A DNA stretch of 49,696 bases from DATGKK01 sp035294725 (GCA_035294725.1 DATGKK010000094.1:1-49696); one strand, 5' to 3'. Shown: positions 24,352 to 33,633, counted from the stretch's first letter. Made by a program: numbers and translations. Notes: generated by a model not told the origin, from the sequence alone.

Positions 24352-27300
24352 TCAGCTGCACCCGCTCGTCGCCCCGCAGCTCGGGCAGGCGTAGCAGGAT
24401 CCCGCCCGTTGCATGATGTTGCCGCAGGCGTAGCAGAAGGGCGCGTCTCGGCTCTCGATGCGCGGCTCTTGAGCCGGCCCAGCCGGACCTGGCGGCGGCG
24501 AGGCCAGAGCGGCGTCACCGCCGAGCCCGAAGCGCTCCCTCTCCTCGGCGACCGCCCTGCCGCTCTCGAGGTCGTCCAACCCCGGCAGCGTCGGCTGGGT
24601 CCGCTCACCGGTCGAGAGGACGCCAAGCTCGAGGCGCTCGTCGTAGGTGAGGTAGTCGATGGCGAGGCGCCGGAAGATGTAGTCGACCAGGCTCGAGGCG
24701 AGACGGAGATCCGGGTCGTCGGTGATGCCGGCCGGCTCGAAGCGCATGTTCGTGTACTTCCGCACGAAGGTCGAGAGCGGCACGCCGTGCTGGAGACCGA
24801 GGCTCACCGCGATCGAGAAGGCATCCATGACGCCCGACAGCGTCGAGCCCTGCTTGGAGACCTTCATGAAGACCTCGCCGGGCCGGCCGTCCTCGTACTC
24901 GCCGACGGTGACGTAGCCCTCGCAGTCGGCGACGCGGAAGGCGAACGTGTTCGACCGCCGGCGACGCGGGAGCCGGGTCCTCGTCGTCGCAGCCGGTGCG
25001 GTGACGTGGGACTGCTGGAGCGCACCCTCGAGCTCTGCGATCCTTGCCACGAGCTCTGACTCCCGGGCGGCGAAGGCCGACGCATCGATCTCGTTGCGCA
25101 CGGCGGCGTCCGTGATGCTGTCGGGAGCGGCCTCACTCTCCTTCTTCGTCGTCGAGAGGGGCTGGGCGACCTTGCAGTTGTCCCGGTAGATGGCGATCGC
25201 CTTCAGCCCCATCCTCCATGCGTCGATGTGGAGCTGCTCGACCTCCTCGACCGTCACCTCCTCGGGCATGTTCACCGTGTTGTGGTTGACCACGCCGTTC
25301 CCGACGAACGCGTGGGTCGACGGGACGGAGACGTCGTACACCTCCCGCCGGCCGGCGTCGGTGACCGCGGCCACGGGGCTGAAGTAGAGGTTGTCGTCGA
25401 GGATGGTCTGCAGCCACGGCGGCAGGACGACGCCCGAGATCTGTGCGACCCGCTCCAGCGAGGCCCGCGTCGCCCACCTCGCCCGCCCGTCCGCGAGGAG
25501 GTCGAGCGTGGTCCGCGCCAGCTCACCCGGCTCGTCGCGCCCGGTGGGAACGAGGCGGTAGAGATCGGCCCAGGTGAGGCCGGGCACGAGGTCGCCCTCG
25601 CCCGCCGGTCCGGAGAGCTGGAGCGACGACAGCAGCCGTGAGCGCTCTGCCTTCTCCGGCTCGAGGAAGGGCACGAGCCTGGCGAGACGCTCCCCGTGGC
25701 GGCCGGCGGCCCGCACGGCGTGGCACCCGCCGTGGGCAGCGGCGAGATCCGAGACCCTCGAGTGAACGATCCCGAGGTTCGTGAGCACCGCCTGCACGTC
25801 GTCGGCGAGGGGGGCTGCATCGACCCGCAGCTCCCAGCAGGGCTCGGCGCCGGCCGTGACGTCGGCTGCGAGCGAGAGTCCCTGCAAGAAGGCGAGGACC
25901 ATCTCCCTCGGGGAACGGAGCACGGCGTCGGGAATGCGGGCCACGCCGGCCTCGGTCCCGCAGCCGAGGTGATCGAACAGCTCCACCACCCTCGTCGAGG
26001 CGAGCTCGACGAACGGGCACCGGCCCTCCGGGCGCCGGATCGTCACGGGAGCACCGCCGAAGAGCTGGCGGGCCGTCGCCGCGATCCGCTCGAGGACGGC
26101 GCCGGCAGGGCTCGCGATCTCCACCGAGGAGGCGGAGCGCACGATGCGGCCAGCGGCGAGATAGGCGCCGAGCAGGAGAGCGAGGCCCGCGCTCATCTCC
26201 TCCGGCATGGTCACGGCGCGCTCGCCGTCGCACGGCGTCGAGAGATGCCAGCTCGAGAGCCCGGCCGGAGTGCTCGACCAGAGCTCGTCTCCGTACTTGA
26301 GCGCGACCTGCTCTCCCACCTCGATCTCGTCGAGCCGTCGCCACTCCATCCCGGACTCGCCGGCGACGAGGAGGCGGTGGTTCGGTGTGCCGGTGACCGT
26401 GTGGCCCGAGCCGAGGGTGACACCGCGCACAGGGCGGGTCCCGCCGTAGTAGAAGGCGTCGGTCTTCTGGACGCCGTTCAGCGAGCCGACGGCGATGATC
26501 TCGTCGCGGAAGGTGTCGGGCGCCTCGCCCTCGTGGAGGGATCCGATGCGGATGAGCCCGTCGGCGGTGGTGAGCAACGTGTCGCCGACCACGCACTTCG
26601 AGATGGCGCCCGAGATGAACGGCTGTGCCGCCGCCATCATCTTCACGTGCCCGGAGTAGTGGATGACGTTGTCACCCATCGAGCACGCGAAGACCGGAAG
26701 GTGCTCAGCTCGCAGCGAAGGAGCGCCCACGATCGTCTTGTGCTCGTCGATGTGGCCGATGATCTCTGAGATCTGCTGCTCGCTGTAGCCGAGCCGCCGG
26801 AGCGCCCTCGGCACGGTCTGGTTGACGATGGACATCGTCCCGCCACCGACGAGCTTCTTCGTCTTCACGAGACCGAGGTCCGGCTCGATCCCCGTCGTGT
26901 CGCAGTCCATGAGGAACGAGATCGTCCCCGTCGGAGCAAGCACCGTCGCCTGGGAGTTGCGCACGCCGTGCGATTCCGCCAGCTCGACGGCCGAGTCCCA
27001 CGCCTCCTGGGCCGCGGAGAGAAGCTCGGTTGGAACGAGCTCCTCGTCGATCTCGGCGACGGCGGCCCGGTGCATCTTCAGCACGTCGAGCATCGGCTCC
27101 GCGTTCTCGTGGAACCCGGCGAACGGGCCCATGCGGGCGGCCGTGCGGGCCGAGGTCTCGTAGGCGACACCGGTCATGAGGGCGGTGATGGCCGCCGCCC
27201 AGGCCCGGCCCCGATCGGAGTCGTAGGGCAGCCCCTCCGACATGAGGAGCGCCCCCAGGTTGGCGTAGCCGAGGCCGAGCTCACGGAAGCGCCGGGTCGT

Positions 27301-28551
27301 CTCGGCGATCTTCTCGGTCGGGTAGTCGGCGTTGCCGACGAGGATCTCCTGGGCGGTGAACACGACCTCGACCGCAGCCCGGAAGCCCTCGACGTCGAAG
27401 TTGCCCGCCTCGTCGCAGAACTTGAGCAGGTTCAAGCTGGCGAGGTTGCAGCTCGAGTTGTCGAGGTGGACGTACTCGCTGCACGGGTTGCTGGCCGTGA
27501 TCCGGCCCGTGTTCGGAGCGGTGTGCCACTTGTTGATGGTCGTGTCGTACTGGAGACCGGGATCGGCGCACTCCCAGGCCGCCTCGGCGATCTGGCGGAA
27601 CAGGTCCCGGGCCTTCACCGTCTCGAGAACCTCGCCCGTCGTCCTCGCCACGAGCTGCCAGTCCCGGTCGTCGAGGACGGCCTGCATGAACTCGTCGGTG
27701 ACGCGCACCGAGTTGTTCGCGTTCTGGTACTGGGTCGAGTGGCTGTCCGCACCGTCGAGGTCCATGTCGAAGCCGGCCTGGGCGAGCACCCGCGCCTTGC
27801 GCTCCTCGCGCGCCTTGCACCAGATGAACTCACGAATGTCGGGGTGGTCGGCGTCGAGGATGACCATCTTCGCCGCCCGCCGCGTCTTGCCGCCCGACTT
27901 GATCGTCCCGGCCGAGGCGTCGGCGCCTCGCATGAAGCTCACCGGTCCCGAGGCCGTGCCACCCCCTTGCAGCAGCTCCTTCGAGCCGCGGATCCGGGAG
28001 AGGTTGACGCCCGAGCCGGAGCCGCCCTTGAAGATCGTGCCCTCCTCGACGTACCAGTTGAGGATCGAGCTCATCGAGTCCTCGACGGCGAGGATGAAGC
28101 ACGCCGACGCCTGCTGGGGCACGCCCTTCACGCCGATGTTGAACCAGACCGGCGAGTTGAAGGCGGCCTTCTGCTGCACGATGAGGTGCTTCAGCTCGTC
28201 GCTGAACGCCGCCGCCTCGGCCGCGTCGACGAAGTAGCCGTCCTTCACGCCCCAGGCCGTGATCGTGTCGACGACACGGTCGATCACCTGCTTGAGGGAC
28301 CGCTCCCGCTCCGGCGTGCCGAGCGTGCCCCTGAAGTACTTCTGGGCGAGGATGTTCGTGGCGTTCATGGACCACGAGGCCGGCACCTCGACGTCGGTCT
28401 GCTCGAAGGCGACGGCACCGGTCCGGAAGTCCGTGATGCGCGACTCCCTGCGCTCCCAGGCGACCTCGTCGTAAGGGTGGCGCCCCTCTTCGGTGAAGTG
28501 ACGGCGAATCCCGATCCCGAGGCGCTCTCCCGCTACTGCCATGGCTCCCAT
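24352..28551 (-). CDS. nrdJ: Class II (B12-dependent) ribonucleotide reductase NrdJ, intein-containing
   Basis: A 1399-residue precursor. After splicing it would be a ~960-residue adenosylcobalamin-dependent reductase that converts ribonucleotides to deoxyribonucleotides. The catalytic core includes FNSPVWFN, ACFILAVEDSM, the radical/thiol site NPCSEYVHLDNSSCNLASLNLL and LAPTGTISFLMDCDTTGIEPD. The C terminus ends in a Cys-rich tail (FCYACGN...CYACPSCG), probably a zinc ribbon plus redox thiols. A 439-residue intein interrupts GAISK/TVNMP at residue 653. ATG 28551 and ATG 28542 are both possible starts. The upstream region has a good promoter and an NrdR-box-like repeat. Confidence 0.95.
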   Translation of the reverse strand: MGAMAVAGERLGIGIRRHFTEEGRHPYDEVAWERRESRITDFRTGAVAFEQTDVEVPASWSMNATNILAQKYFRGTLGTPERERSLKQVIDRVVDTITAWGVKDGYFVDAAEAAAFSDELKHLIVQQKAAFNSPVWFNIGVKGVPQQASACFILAVEDSMSSILNWYVEEGTIFKGGSGSGVNLSRIRGSKELLQGGGTASGPVSFMRGADASAGTIKSGGKTRRAAKMVILDADHPDIREFIWCKAREERKARVLAQAGFDMDLDGADSHSTQYQNANNSVRVTDEFMQAVLDDRDWQLVARTTGEVLETVKARDLFRQIAEAAWECADPGLQYDTTINKWHTAPNTGRITASNPCSEYVHLDNSSCNLASLNLLKFCDEAGNFDVEGFRAAVEVVFTAQEILVGNADYPTEKIAETTRRFRELGLGYANLGALLMSEGLPYDSDRGRAWAAAITALMTGVAYETSARTAARMGPFAGFHENAEPMLDVLKMHRAAVAEIDEELVPTELLSAAQEAWDSAVELAESHGVRNSQATVLAPTGTISFLMDCDTTGIEPDLGLVKTKKLVGGGTMSIVNQTVPRALRRLGYSEQQISEIIGHIDEHKTIVGAPSLRAEHLPVFACSMGDNVIHYSGHVKMMAAAQPFISGAISKCVVGDTLLTTADGLIRIGSLHEGEAPDTFRDEIIAVGSLNGVQKTDAFYYGGTRPVRGVTLGSGHTVTGTPNHRLLVAGESGMEWRRLDEIEVGEQVALKYGDELWSSTPAGLSSWHLSTPCDGERAVTMPEEMSAGLALLLGAYLAAGRIVRSASSVEIASPAGAVLERIAATARQLFGGAPVTIRRPEGRCPFVELASTRVVELFDHLGCGTEAGVARIPDAVLRSPREMVLAFLQGLSLAADVTAGAEPCWELRVDAAPLADDVQAVLTNLGIVHSRVSDLAAAHGGCHAVRAAGRHGERLARLVPFLEPEKAERSRLLSSLQLSGPAGEGDLVPGLTWADLYRLVPTGRDEPGELARTTLDLLADGRARWATRASLERVAQISGVVLPPWLQTILDDNLYFSPVAAVTDAGRREVYDVSVPSTHAFVGNGVVNHNTVNMPEEVTVEEVEQLHIDAWRMGLKAIAIYRDNCKVAQPLSTTKKESEAAPDSITDAAVRNEIDASAFAARESELVARIAELEGALQQSHVTAPAATTRTRLPRRRRSNTFAFRVADCEGYVTVGEYEDGRPGEVFMKVSKQGSTLSGVMDAFSIAVSLGLQHGVPLSTFVRKYTNMRFEPAGITDDPDLRLASSLVDYIFRRLAIDYLTYDERLELGVLSTGERTQPTLPGLDDLESGRAVAEERERFGLGGDAALASPPPGPAGPAQEPRIESRDAPFCYACGNIMQRAGSCYACPSCGATSGCS
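25279..26595 (-). mobile_element. Intein in nrdJ with decayed homing endonuclease
   Basis: This part of nrdJ encodes a 439-residue protein intron. Block A starts with Cys1 (CVVGDTLLTTADG). Block B has GSGHTVTGTPNH with its catalytic Thr and His near intein position 70. The C-terminal block is YDVSVPSTHAFVGNGVVNHN, ending in Asn, followed by Thr as the first C-extein residue, so splicing residues are intact. The two LAGLIDADG helices read LLGAYLAAGRI (141-151) and AFLQGLSLAAD (235-245). In both, the catalytic Asp is replaced, so the endonuclease is probably inactive. Confidence 0.92.
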
Positions 28552-28616
28552 CCCCTCCGCTCCCGGATCGGCGCTGTCCCGACCGGCTCGAACACTCTAC
28601 TGGTCTGCACTTACAA

Positions 28617-28632
28617 CCACTACATCTTGTGG
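28617..28632 (-). promoter_or_regulatory. NrdR-box-like inverted repeat upstream of nrdJ
   Basis: The 16-base CCACTACATCTTGTGG matches the NrdR consensus ACACWATATWTWGTGT at 12 of the 14 inner positions. It lies about 33 bp downstream of the nrdJ -10 element. NrdR represses ribonucleotide reductase genes when dATP is high. I find only weak half-sites nearby, whereas NrdR boxes are often paired. Confidence 0.5.
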
Positions 28633-28664
28633 TCACAGTGCGAGACACCACCAGATGTTCGCTA

Positions 28665-28694
28665 ATTACAACACCGTAACTACGCCGATGTCAA
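28665..28694 (-). promoter_or_regulatory. nrdJ promoter
   Basis: On the minus strand, TTGACA (28694-28689) and TGTAAT (28670-28665) are separated by 18 bp, a near-consensus housekeeping promoter. Transcription would start near 28658, about 110 bp before the nrdJ start. The local AT content is clearly higher than in surrounding genes. Confidence 0.65.
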
Positions 28695-28789
28695 TGGCTG
28701 AGTGCTCCGAGCGCCCCAGGTCAGCGGCCGCTCGCGAAGGTTTGCGCGTCGGCAGCCGATCTCAGCCGGCGCACGCTACCGTCCCCGGC

Positions 28790-30274
28790 ATGGGCGTGGT
28801 GGTGGCAATCGACGCAGGCACGACGGGGGTGAGGGCGCTCGCCGTCGACGAGAGGGCCGCGGTGGTCGGCATCGCCTACCGAGAGCTCACCCAGCACTAC
28901 CCGAGGCCTGGCTGGGTGGAGCACGACGCCGGCGAGATCCACCGGCTCACCGAGGAGTGCCTGGTCGAGTTGTGCGACAAGCTGGCCGCCGACGGGCAGG
29001 CCGTCGCCGCCGCCGGGATCACGAACCAGCGGGAGACCGCGGTCGCCTGGGATCGCCGCACGGGGCAGCCGCTGCACCGCGCGATCGTCTGGCAGGACCG
29101 CCGCACCGCCGGTCGCTGCCGCGAGCTCGACAACGAGGGTCACCTCCCGCTCGTGCGGGAGCGGACCGGGCTCGTGCTCGACAGCTACTTCTCCGCCACC
29201 AAGTGGGAGTGGATGCTCCGCCACGGGGGCGTCGAGCGCGGCGCCGCGCTCGCCCTCGGCACGGTCGACGGCTGGCTCGCGGACCGCCTCACGGGTCGGC
29301 ACGCGACCGACGTCACGAACGCCTCCCGCACGCTCTGCCTCGACATCCGCGACGGCAGCTGGTCCGAGGAGCTCTGCGAGCTGTTCGACCTGCCCCGGCA
29401 GGCTCTCGGCGAGGTCGTCCCCTCGAGCGGCCGGATCGGGACGATCCGGCCCGAGGTCGCGGGCGGCCGACTCGCCGGAGTCCCTCTCTCGGGCATCGCG
29501 GGCGACCAGCAGTCGGCGCTCTTCGGCCAGCGCTGCCTGCGTCCCGGGCAGACCAAGGTGACCTACGGCACGGGCAGCTTCGTGCTCATGAGCCTCGGCG
29601 AGCACCTGCCGAGCCCCGTGGAGGGCCTGCTCACGACCGTGGCAGGGCGGCTCGGCGAGCACGCTCCGCTCCAGTACGCGCTGGAAGGCGCCGTGTTCAG
29701 CTCGGGAGCCACCATCCAGTGGCTGCGGGACGGGCTCGGCATCATCTCGGCGGCGGCGGAGATCGGGCCGCTCGCTGAGAGCGTGCCCTCATCCGAAGGG
29801 CTCGTCGTCGTGCCGGCCTTCGTCGGCCTCGGGAGCCCGTGGTGGGATCCCGAGGCCCGCGCCACGGTCGTCGGCATCAGCCGCGGGGTCGGTCGGGCCC
29901 ACCTCGCCCGGGCCGTCGTCGAGGCGATGGCGTTCCAGACCCGTGACGTCGTGGACGCGATGGTGGCCGGGAGCGGCCTCGCGGTGACGGAGCTTCGAGT
30001 CGACGGCGGCGCGGCGGTGATGGACCTCCTGCTCCGTCTCCAGGCCGACCAGTGCCGGGTCCCGGTCGTGCGACCCGAGACCACGGAGGTGACCGCCCTC
30101 GGGGCCGCCATGCTCGCCGGCCTCGCCGAGGGAGTCTGGGCGCTCGAGGACCTCGACGACCTCGTCCGAGCCGAGCTCCGTGTCGAGCCCTCGGCCTCGC
30201 CGGCACGCGCCGACGGCGACCACCGCCTCTGGCTCGAGGCCCTCTCCCGCAGCCGCGCCCTGCGGGGCTCCTGA
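28790..30274 (+). CDS. glpK: Glycerol kinase
   Basis: A 494-residue FGGY-family kinase that phosphorylates glycerol to sn-glycerol 3-phosphate with ATP. Diagnostic segments are VVAIDAGTTGVRAL (phosphate 1), AGITNQRETAVAWDRRTGQPL and IVWQDRRTA. Further on come SGIAGDQQSALFGQ, KVTYGTGSFVL and FVGLGSPWWDPEARATVVG. All match GlpK rather than sugar kinases. ATG 28790 begins the conserved N terminus; the frame upstream is antisense to the nrdJ promoter region. It ends 10 bp before the convergent acyltransferase gene, whose likely glycerol-3-phosphate-derived substrate is a plausible but unproven link. Confidence 0.93.
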   Translation: MGVVVAIDAGTTGVRALAVDERAAVVGIAYRELTQHYPRPGWVEHDAGEIHRLTEECLVELCDKLAADGQAVAAAGITNQRETAVAWDRRTGQPLHRAIVWQDRRTAGRCRELDNEGHLPLVRERTGLVLDSYFSATKWEWMLRHGGVERGAALALGTVDGWLADRLTGRHATDVTNASRTLCLDIRDGSWSEELCELFDLPRQALGEVVPSSGRIGTIRPEVAGGRLAGVPLSGIAGDQQSALFGQRCLRPGQTKVTYGTGSFVLMSLGEHLPSPVEGLLTTVAGRLGEHAPLQYALEGAVFSSGATIQWLRDGLGIISAAAEIGPLAESVPSSEGLVVVPAFVGLGSPWWDPEARATVVGISRGVGRAHLARAVVEAMAFQTRDVVDAMVAGSGLAVTELRVDGGAAVMDLLLRLQADQCRVPVVRPETTEVTALGAAMLAGLAEGVWALEDLDDLVRAELRVEPSASPARADGDHRLWLEALSRSRALRGS

Positions 30275-30283
30275 CCGCTTCGC

Positions 30284-31018
30284 TCAGGCGGGCTCGGCGA
30301 GGGCGGGCTGCCCGTCGGCTTCCCCGCCGACGCCGGCAGCCGCGCGGCGCTGCTCGAGAGCCGCCTGCGCGCGCCGCGAGGCGTACCGGTCGACGTACTC
30401 CTGGCCCGACAGCCTGCGGATCTCCCACATGAGCTCGTCGGTCGCCTGGCGCATCACGAGGGGGTCGCCGCGGCGGTCCCCGTAGCGAGCGGTGAGGTCG
30501 AGCGGCTCCCCGAACGCGATCTCGACCGTCTTGAACGGCCGCATCAGGCGTGCGCCGACCGGCTGCACGGCGCGGGTGCCCTTGATCCCCACGGGCACGA
30601 CCGGGCAGCCGGCCGCGAGGGCAAGCCGAGCCACGCCGGTCCGGCCCCGGTGCAGCCGCTCGTCGGGCGGGCGGGTCCCTTCCGGGTAGATGCCGATGCA
30701 GCCGCCCCGTTCCAGCACCTCGAGCGCCTCCCCGAGCGAGCGCTTCGCGGCGTCACCCCCCTCGCGTCGCATCGGGATCTGGCCAACGGCCCTGAAGAAC
30801 CATCTCGTCTTCATCGATTCGAAGTACTCGGCCTTCGCGACGAAGGTGACCCGCCGGGGCACCACGAGCGGGATGAAGAGCGAGTCCGCGAAAGCCTGGT
30901 GGTTCGAAGCGAGGATCACGGCCCCGGATCCCGGGACGTGCTCGAGGCCGGTCACCCGGACCCGCCAGAGCACGCGGAAGATCGGCGTCAGCACGACCTT
31001 CAACAGCCCGTAGAGCAC
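30284..31018 (-). CDS. PlsC-like 1-acylglycerol-3-phosphate acyltransferase
   Basis: A 244-residue membrane-associated acyltransferase. The catalytic H-x4-D is NHQAFAD, and block III is YPEGTRPP. FVAKAEYFESM and PVGIKGTRAV provide the other conserved blocks. Family members acylate lysophosphatidic acid to phosphatidic acid, though some use other acceptors. GTG 31018 follows a hydrophobic-looking N terminus (VLYGLLKVVLTPIFRVLW). Its ribosome-binding site is poor, so the start is uncertain. The C-terminal ~40 residues are Ala/Arg-rich and not part of the conserved domain. Confidence 0.87.
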   Translation of the reverse strand: MLYGLLKVVLTPIFRVLWRVRVTGLEHVPGSGAVILASNHQAFADSLFIPLVVPRRVTFVAKAEYFESMKTRWFFRAVGQIPMRREGGDAAKRSLGEALEVLERGGCIGIYPEGTRPPDERLHRGRTGVARLALAAGCPVVPVGIKGTRAVQPVGARLMRPFKTVEIAFGEPLDLTARYGDRRGDPLVMRQATDELMWEIRRLSGQEYVDRYASRRAQAALEQRRAAAGVGGEADGQPALAEPA

Positions 31019-31291
31019 TCCGGGAAGGCTACCTGTGCACCGGCGCCGGCGTGAGGGCGACGGAGGTGGTTGCGCCGCCGGCACCTCGTCATCTGACCGC
31101 AACACAAGGGGGTTTCTCGGTGAGCGGTCGGCCGGCTGCGGTTGGCGGCAGGCCGCCGCATCTTCTGGCAGAGGGGTTGACGTGCCAGCGATCCTGCCAG
31201 TACCGTGCCGCCGTCGTCCTGGCCCAGCCTGAAGGCCCCCACCCCGAGCGCTCGGTCCACGATTCGCACTTGGAGCTTGCGGAGAGCTGTC

Positions 31292-32938
31292 ATGCGCGCT
31301 GTCGTACCGAAGTCGATTGCAGGAGCGGTCGCCGCCGCGTTGCTCGCGGCCCCGCTCCTCCTCGCCGCTCCGGCGAGCGCCTCGATCCCGATCGGCCTCT
31401 CGCCGTCGCCTCGGCCCAGCCCGGCAGCCGCCGCGGCCGATCCCTACGTCAGCGCCGACGGCACGCTGCTGCCACCGCCGTGGTGGCACGGGACGTGCGA
31501 CAGCGCCGCCAACGGCGGATACCCGGGCTCGTACCCGCTCGGGGCGAGCTGGGACGGCCTCGTCGCGTGCGGCCCGGGACCGAACGAGGGCGGCGCCGAC
31601 CACTTCGTGAGCTTCTTCCCCGGCGCCTGGGGGGAGGAGGAGTGGGAGTGCGTCGAGCTCTCGATGCGGTGGATGTACCTCGCCTGGGGAGTGCCTCCGT
31701 ACGCGGCGAACGGCGGCACGATCGTCGACGACTACGCGGCTGATCACACGGGCGGGCCCCCGCTCGTCGTCGTCCAGAACGGCACCAGGGGCATCGCTCC
31801 CGAGCCGGGCGACGTGCTCGAGCTCTCCGACGGCGGCTACGGGCACACGGAGGTGGTCACGGCGACCCACGTGAACGCTGAGGGCAACGGGACACTGCGG
31901 GTGATCACCGAGAACCTCTCCTCCCCCACCGACGGCTGGTACACCCTCACGGTCTCGGACTGGTACGTCGAGGGCGGCTTCGACTCGGTCGTGGACTGGC
32001 TCCACAACCCGGCCTGGTCGCTGGAGGAGCCCTTGGTCGCGGCCGTCACCCGCACGGGTCGGCTCCTTGTCGGGACCGGCACGCTCGCGGCTCGCACTCT
32101 GGTCACGGCACCGAAGGTCGCCCAGGCGATCGTGGTGGGCGGAGGGGGCACCAACCCGGCTCCGCTCCTCGTCATCCTGACCACTCGCGGGGCGGTCATG
32201 GCACGACCCATCGAGCCGGGAGCGCGGTGGCGGGTGCTCGCGAGCTCCGGTGTGATCGCAGCCGCGGCGGCCTCCGGAGAGCTCGCCGGGAACGAGCGGC
32301 CGGTCATCGGCTGGCTCACCCGGGGCGGCACCTTCGACCTCCAGGTCGGCCTCGGCTCGCGACCCGCCGTCGTGGCGCACGACGCCGCCTCTATCGCGCT
32401 CGGCTCCGACGGGCCGAGTGCCGCTCCCCTCGCCGGCTACGTGACGAGAGGTGGCATCGCGCGGGTCCGCGTCGGCGACGGCCCCTGGCGCCGGGTCGCC
32501 TCGGGGGTGCGCGAGCTTGTGCTCGCGGCTGCCGCTCACAGCTTGGGCCAACCCCTCGAGGCCTACGTCGGGATCGAAGGGCGGGCCTATGTGAGAGCGG
32601 GCACGGTGGGGCCGTTCCTCGAGGTCGGGCCCCACGCCCGTGGCTCGGTGCGGGAGATCGCGGTTGCCGAGAGCGGGAGCGCGGGCACGCCGGTCGTCGC
32701 CTACATCACGAGCTCCGGGCGTGGTTGGCTACGCGTCGGCGCCGGCAGGTTCGTGGCGGAGGGCCGCCACGACCGCGCCATCGAGCTCGCCGCCGGGCAG
32801 GACGGCCACGGCTACCCCCTCGTGGCGCTCGAGTGGGCCAACCGGACCTGGTCGGCGATGCGGGCCGTGCCAGGGGCGCGCTTCACCCCAGAAGGCTCGC
32901 CGGCAGGGTTCTCGGTAGGGGCGCTCGTCGTCCCGTAG
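31292..32938 (+). CDS. Secreted CHAP-domain protein with C-terminal repeats
   Basis: A 548-residue exported protein. Residues 1-31 form a signal peptide ending ASAS, with a long Ala/Leu core. About 90-235 is a CHAP (NlpC/P60-type) domain: catalytic Cys120 in EWECVELSMRWMY and His185 in GYGHTEVVTATH, followed by VITENLSS. Such domains usually cut peptidoglycan amide or peptide bonds. About 245-548 consists of roughly six or seven ~45-residue repeats with TRGG or T(S)SG at the start of each (TRGGTFDLQV, TRGGIARVRV, SSGRGWLRV), probably a beta-propeller. ATG 31292 has GGAG 8 bp upstream. A cell-wall enzyme with a propeller is the likely role. Confidence 0.8.
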   Translation: MRAVVPKSIAGAVAAALLAAPLLLAAPASASIPIGLSPSPRPSPAAAAADPYVSADGTLLPPPWWHGTCDSAANGGYPGSYPLGASWDGLVACGPGPNEGGADHFVSFFPGAWGEEEWECVELSMRWMYLAWGVPPYAANGGTIVDDYAADHTGGPPLVVVQNGTRGIAPEPGDVLELSDGGYGHTEVVTATHVNAEGNGTLRVITENLSSPTDGWYTLTVSDWYVEGGFDSVVDWLHNPAWSLEEPLVAAVTRTGRLLVGTGTLAARTLVTAPKVAQAIVVGGGGTNPAPLLVILTTRGAVMARPIEPGARWRVLASSGVIAAAAASGELAGNERPVIGWLTRGGTFDLQVGLGSRPAVVAHDAASIALGSDGPSAAPLAGYVTRGGIARVRVGDGPWRRVASGVRELVLAAAAHSLGQPLEAYVGIEGRAYVRAGTVGPFLEVGPHARGSVREIAVAESGSAGTPVVAYITSSGRGWLRVGAGRFVAEGRHDRAIELAAGQDGHGYPLVALEWANRTWSAMRAVPGARFTPEGSPAGFSVGALVVP

Positions 32939-32968
32939 GCGAGCAGTCCGGCCGGGCGCGGCTGGTGC

Positions 32969-33613
32969 TCAGGGGCGCCAGTCGACACGCCGGCCCATGA
33001 AGGCGGCGAACCGCTCGAGGGTCGTCGCGTCCTCGCCGGCGGGCTGCTCGGGACCGAAGGGGTTCCCTTGGCCCATCATGTCCCGGTACTCGGGCCGCAG
33101 CATGGCCCGGGCAGCTGCCAGCGCCGCGGCTGCCAGCTCCTCGTCGCACGACAGCGGCTGCCCGGTCGCAAGGGCGAGGTCGACGGCATGGGCGACGAGC
33201 TCGCTCAGGTACATGTCGACGAGGGTCGCGCCGGTGTAGGTCTCACCCCACGGCATGGTCGTGGTCGAAGCGAGCCGGTCCTCGGTCCACGCCTGCGCGG
33301 CGGCAGCGCCTGCCTCCCGGAGCTGGCGAGGCGCGTCGGGCAGCTCGACGTGGGAGAACGCTTCGCCCGACGGCGTCTCGCCCCGTCCGAGCTCCACCGC
33401 CCGCCAGCCGGCGCCGACGAGATGGCTGACGAGAGTGGCGACGTCGTACTCAGGACAGGGAGTCGGTCCGGCGAGCTGGTCCGGCCTCACCTCGGCGACC
33501 ACGGCGGCGGCGTGGTCGAAGGCCGAGAAGAGGTCTCTCCGGCGGTCGGTGATGTTGGCGGTGACTGCGGAAGCGTCATTCATGGGGTCATCGTCCGCGC
33601 GTAAAGTGGACAT
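32969..33613 (-). CDS. TIGR03086/mycothiol-dependent DinB-like protein
   Basis: A 214-residue protein of the actinobacterial TIGR03086 group, related to mycothiol-dependent maleylpyruvate isomerase and DinB-like four-helix bundles. The pattern LAGPTPCPEYDVATLVSHLVGAGW carries the His typical of the metal site, and ELVAHAVDLALATGQ supplies a later conserved His. Members use mycothiol or act as small metal-dependent transferases; the substrate is unknown. ATG 33613 has AGGAG immediately adjacent, too close to act as a good ribosome-binding site. ATG 33583 is the alternative. It is divergent from the WYL regulator and may be its target. Confidence 0.8.
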   Translation of the reverse strand: MSTLRADDDPMNDASAVTANITDRRRDLFSAFDHAAAVVAEVRPDQLAGPTPCPEYDVATLVSHLVGAGWRAVELGRGETPSGEAFSHVELPDAPRQLREAGAAAAQAWTEDRLASTTTMPWGETYTGATLVDMYLSELVAHAVDLALATGQPLSCDEELAAAALAAARAMLRPEYRDMMGQGNPFGPEQPAGEDATTLERFAAFMGRRVDWRP

Positions 33614-33633
33614 CTCCTGTCCTATTTGTTGGA

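Noticed and set aside
26968..28665. A 565-codon open frame on the plus strand
   Set aside because: It is antisense to the conserved catalytic core of nrdJ; composition is Arg/Glu/Asp-rich without domains.
28552..28789. Cobalamin riboswitch upstream of the B12-dependent reductase
   Set aside because: I looked for the conserved B12-box and a long structured leader, but the interval is short, AT-rich and better explained by a promoter plus NrdR box.
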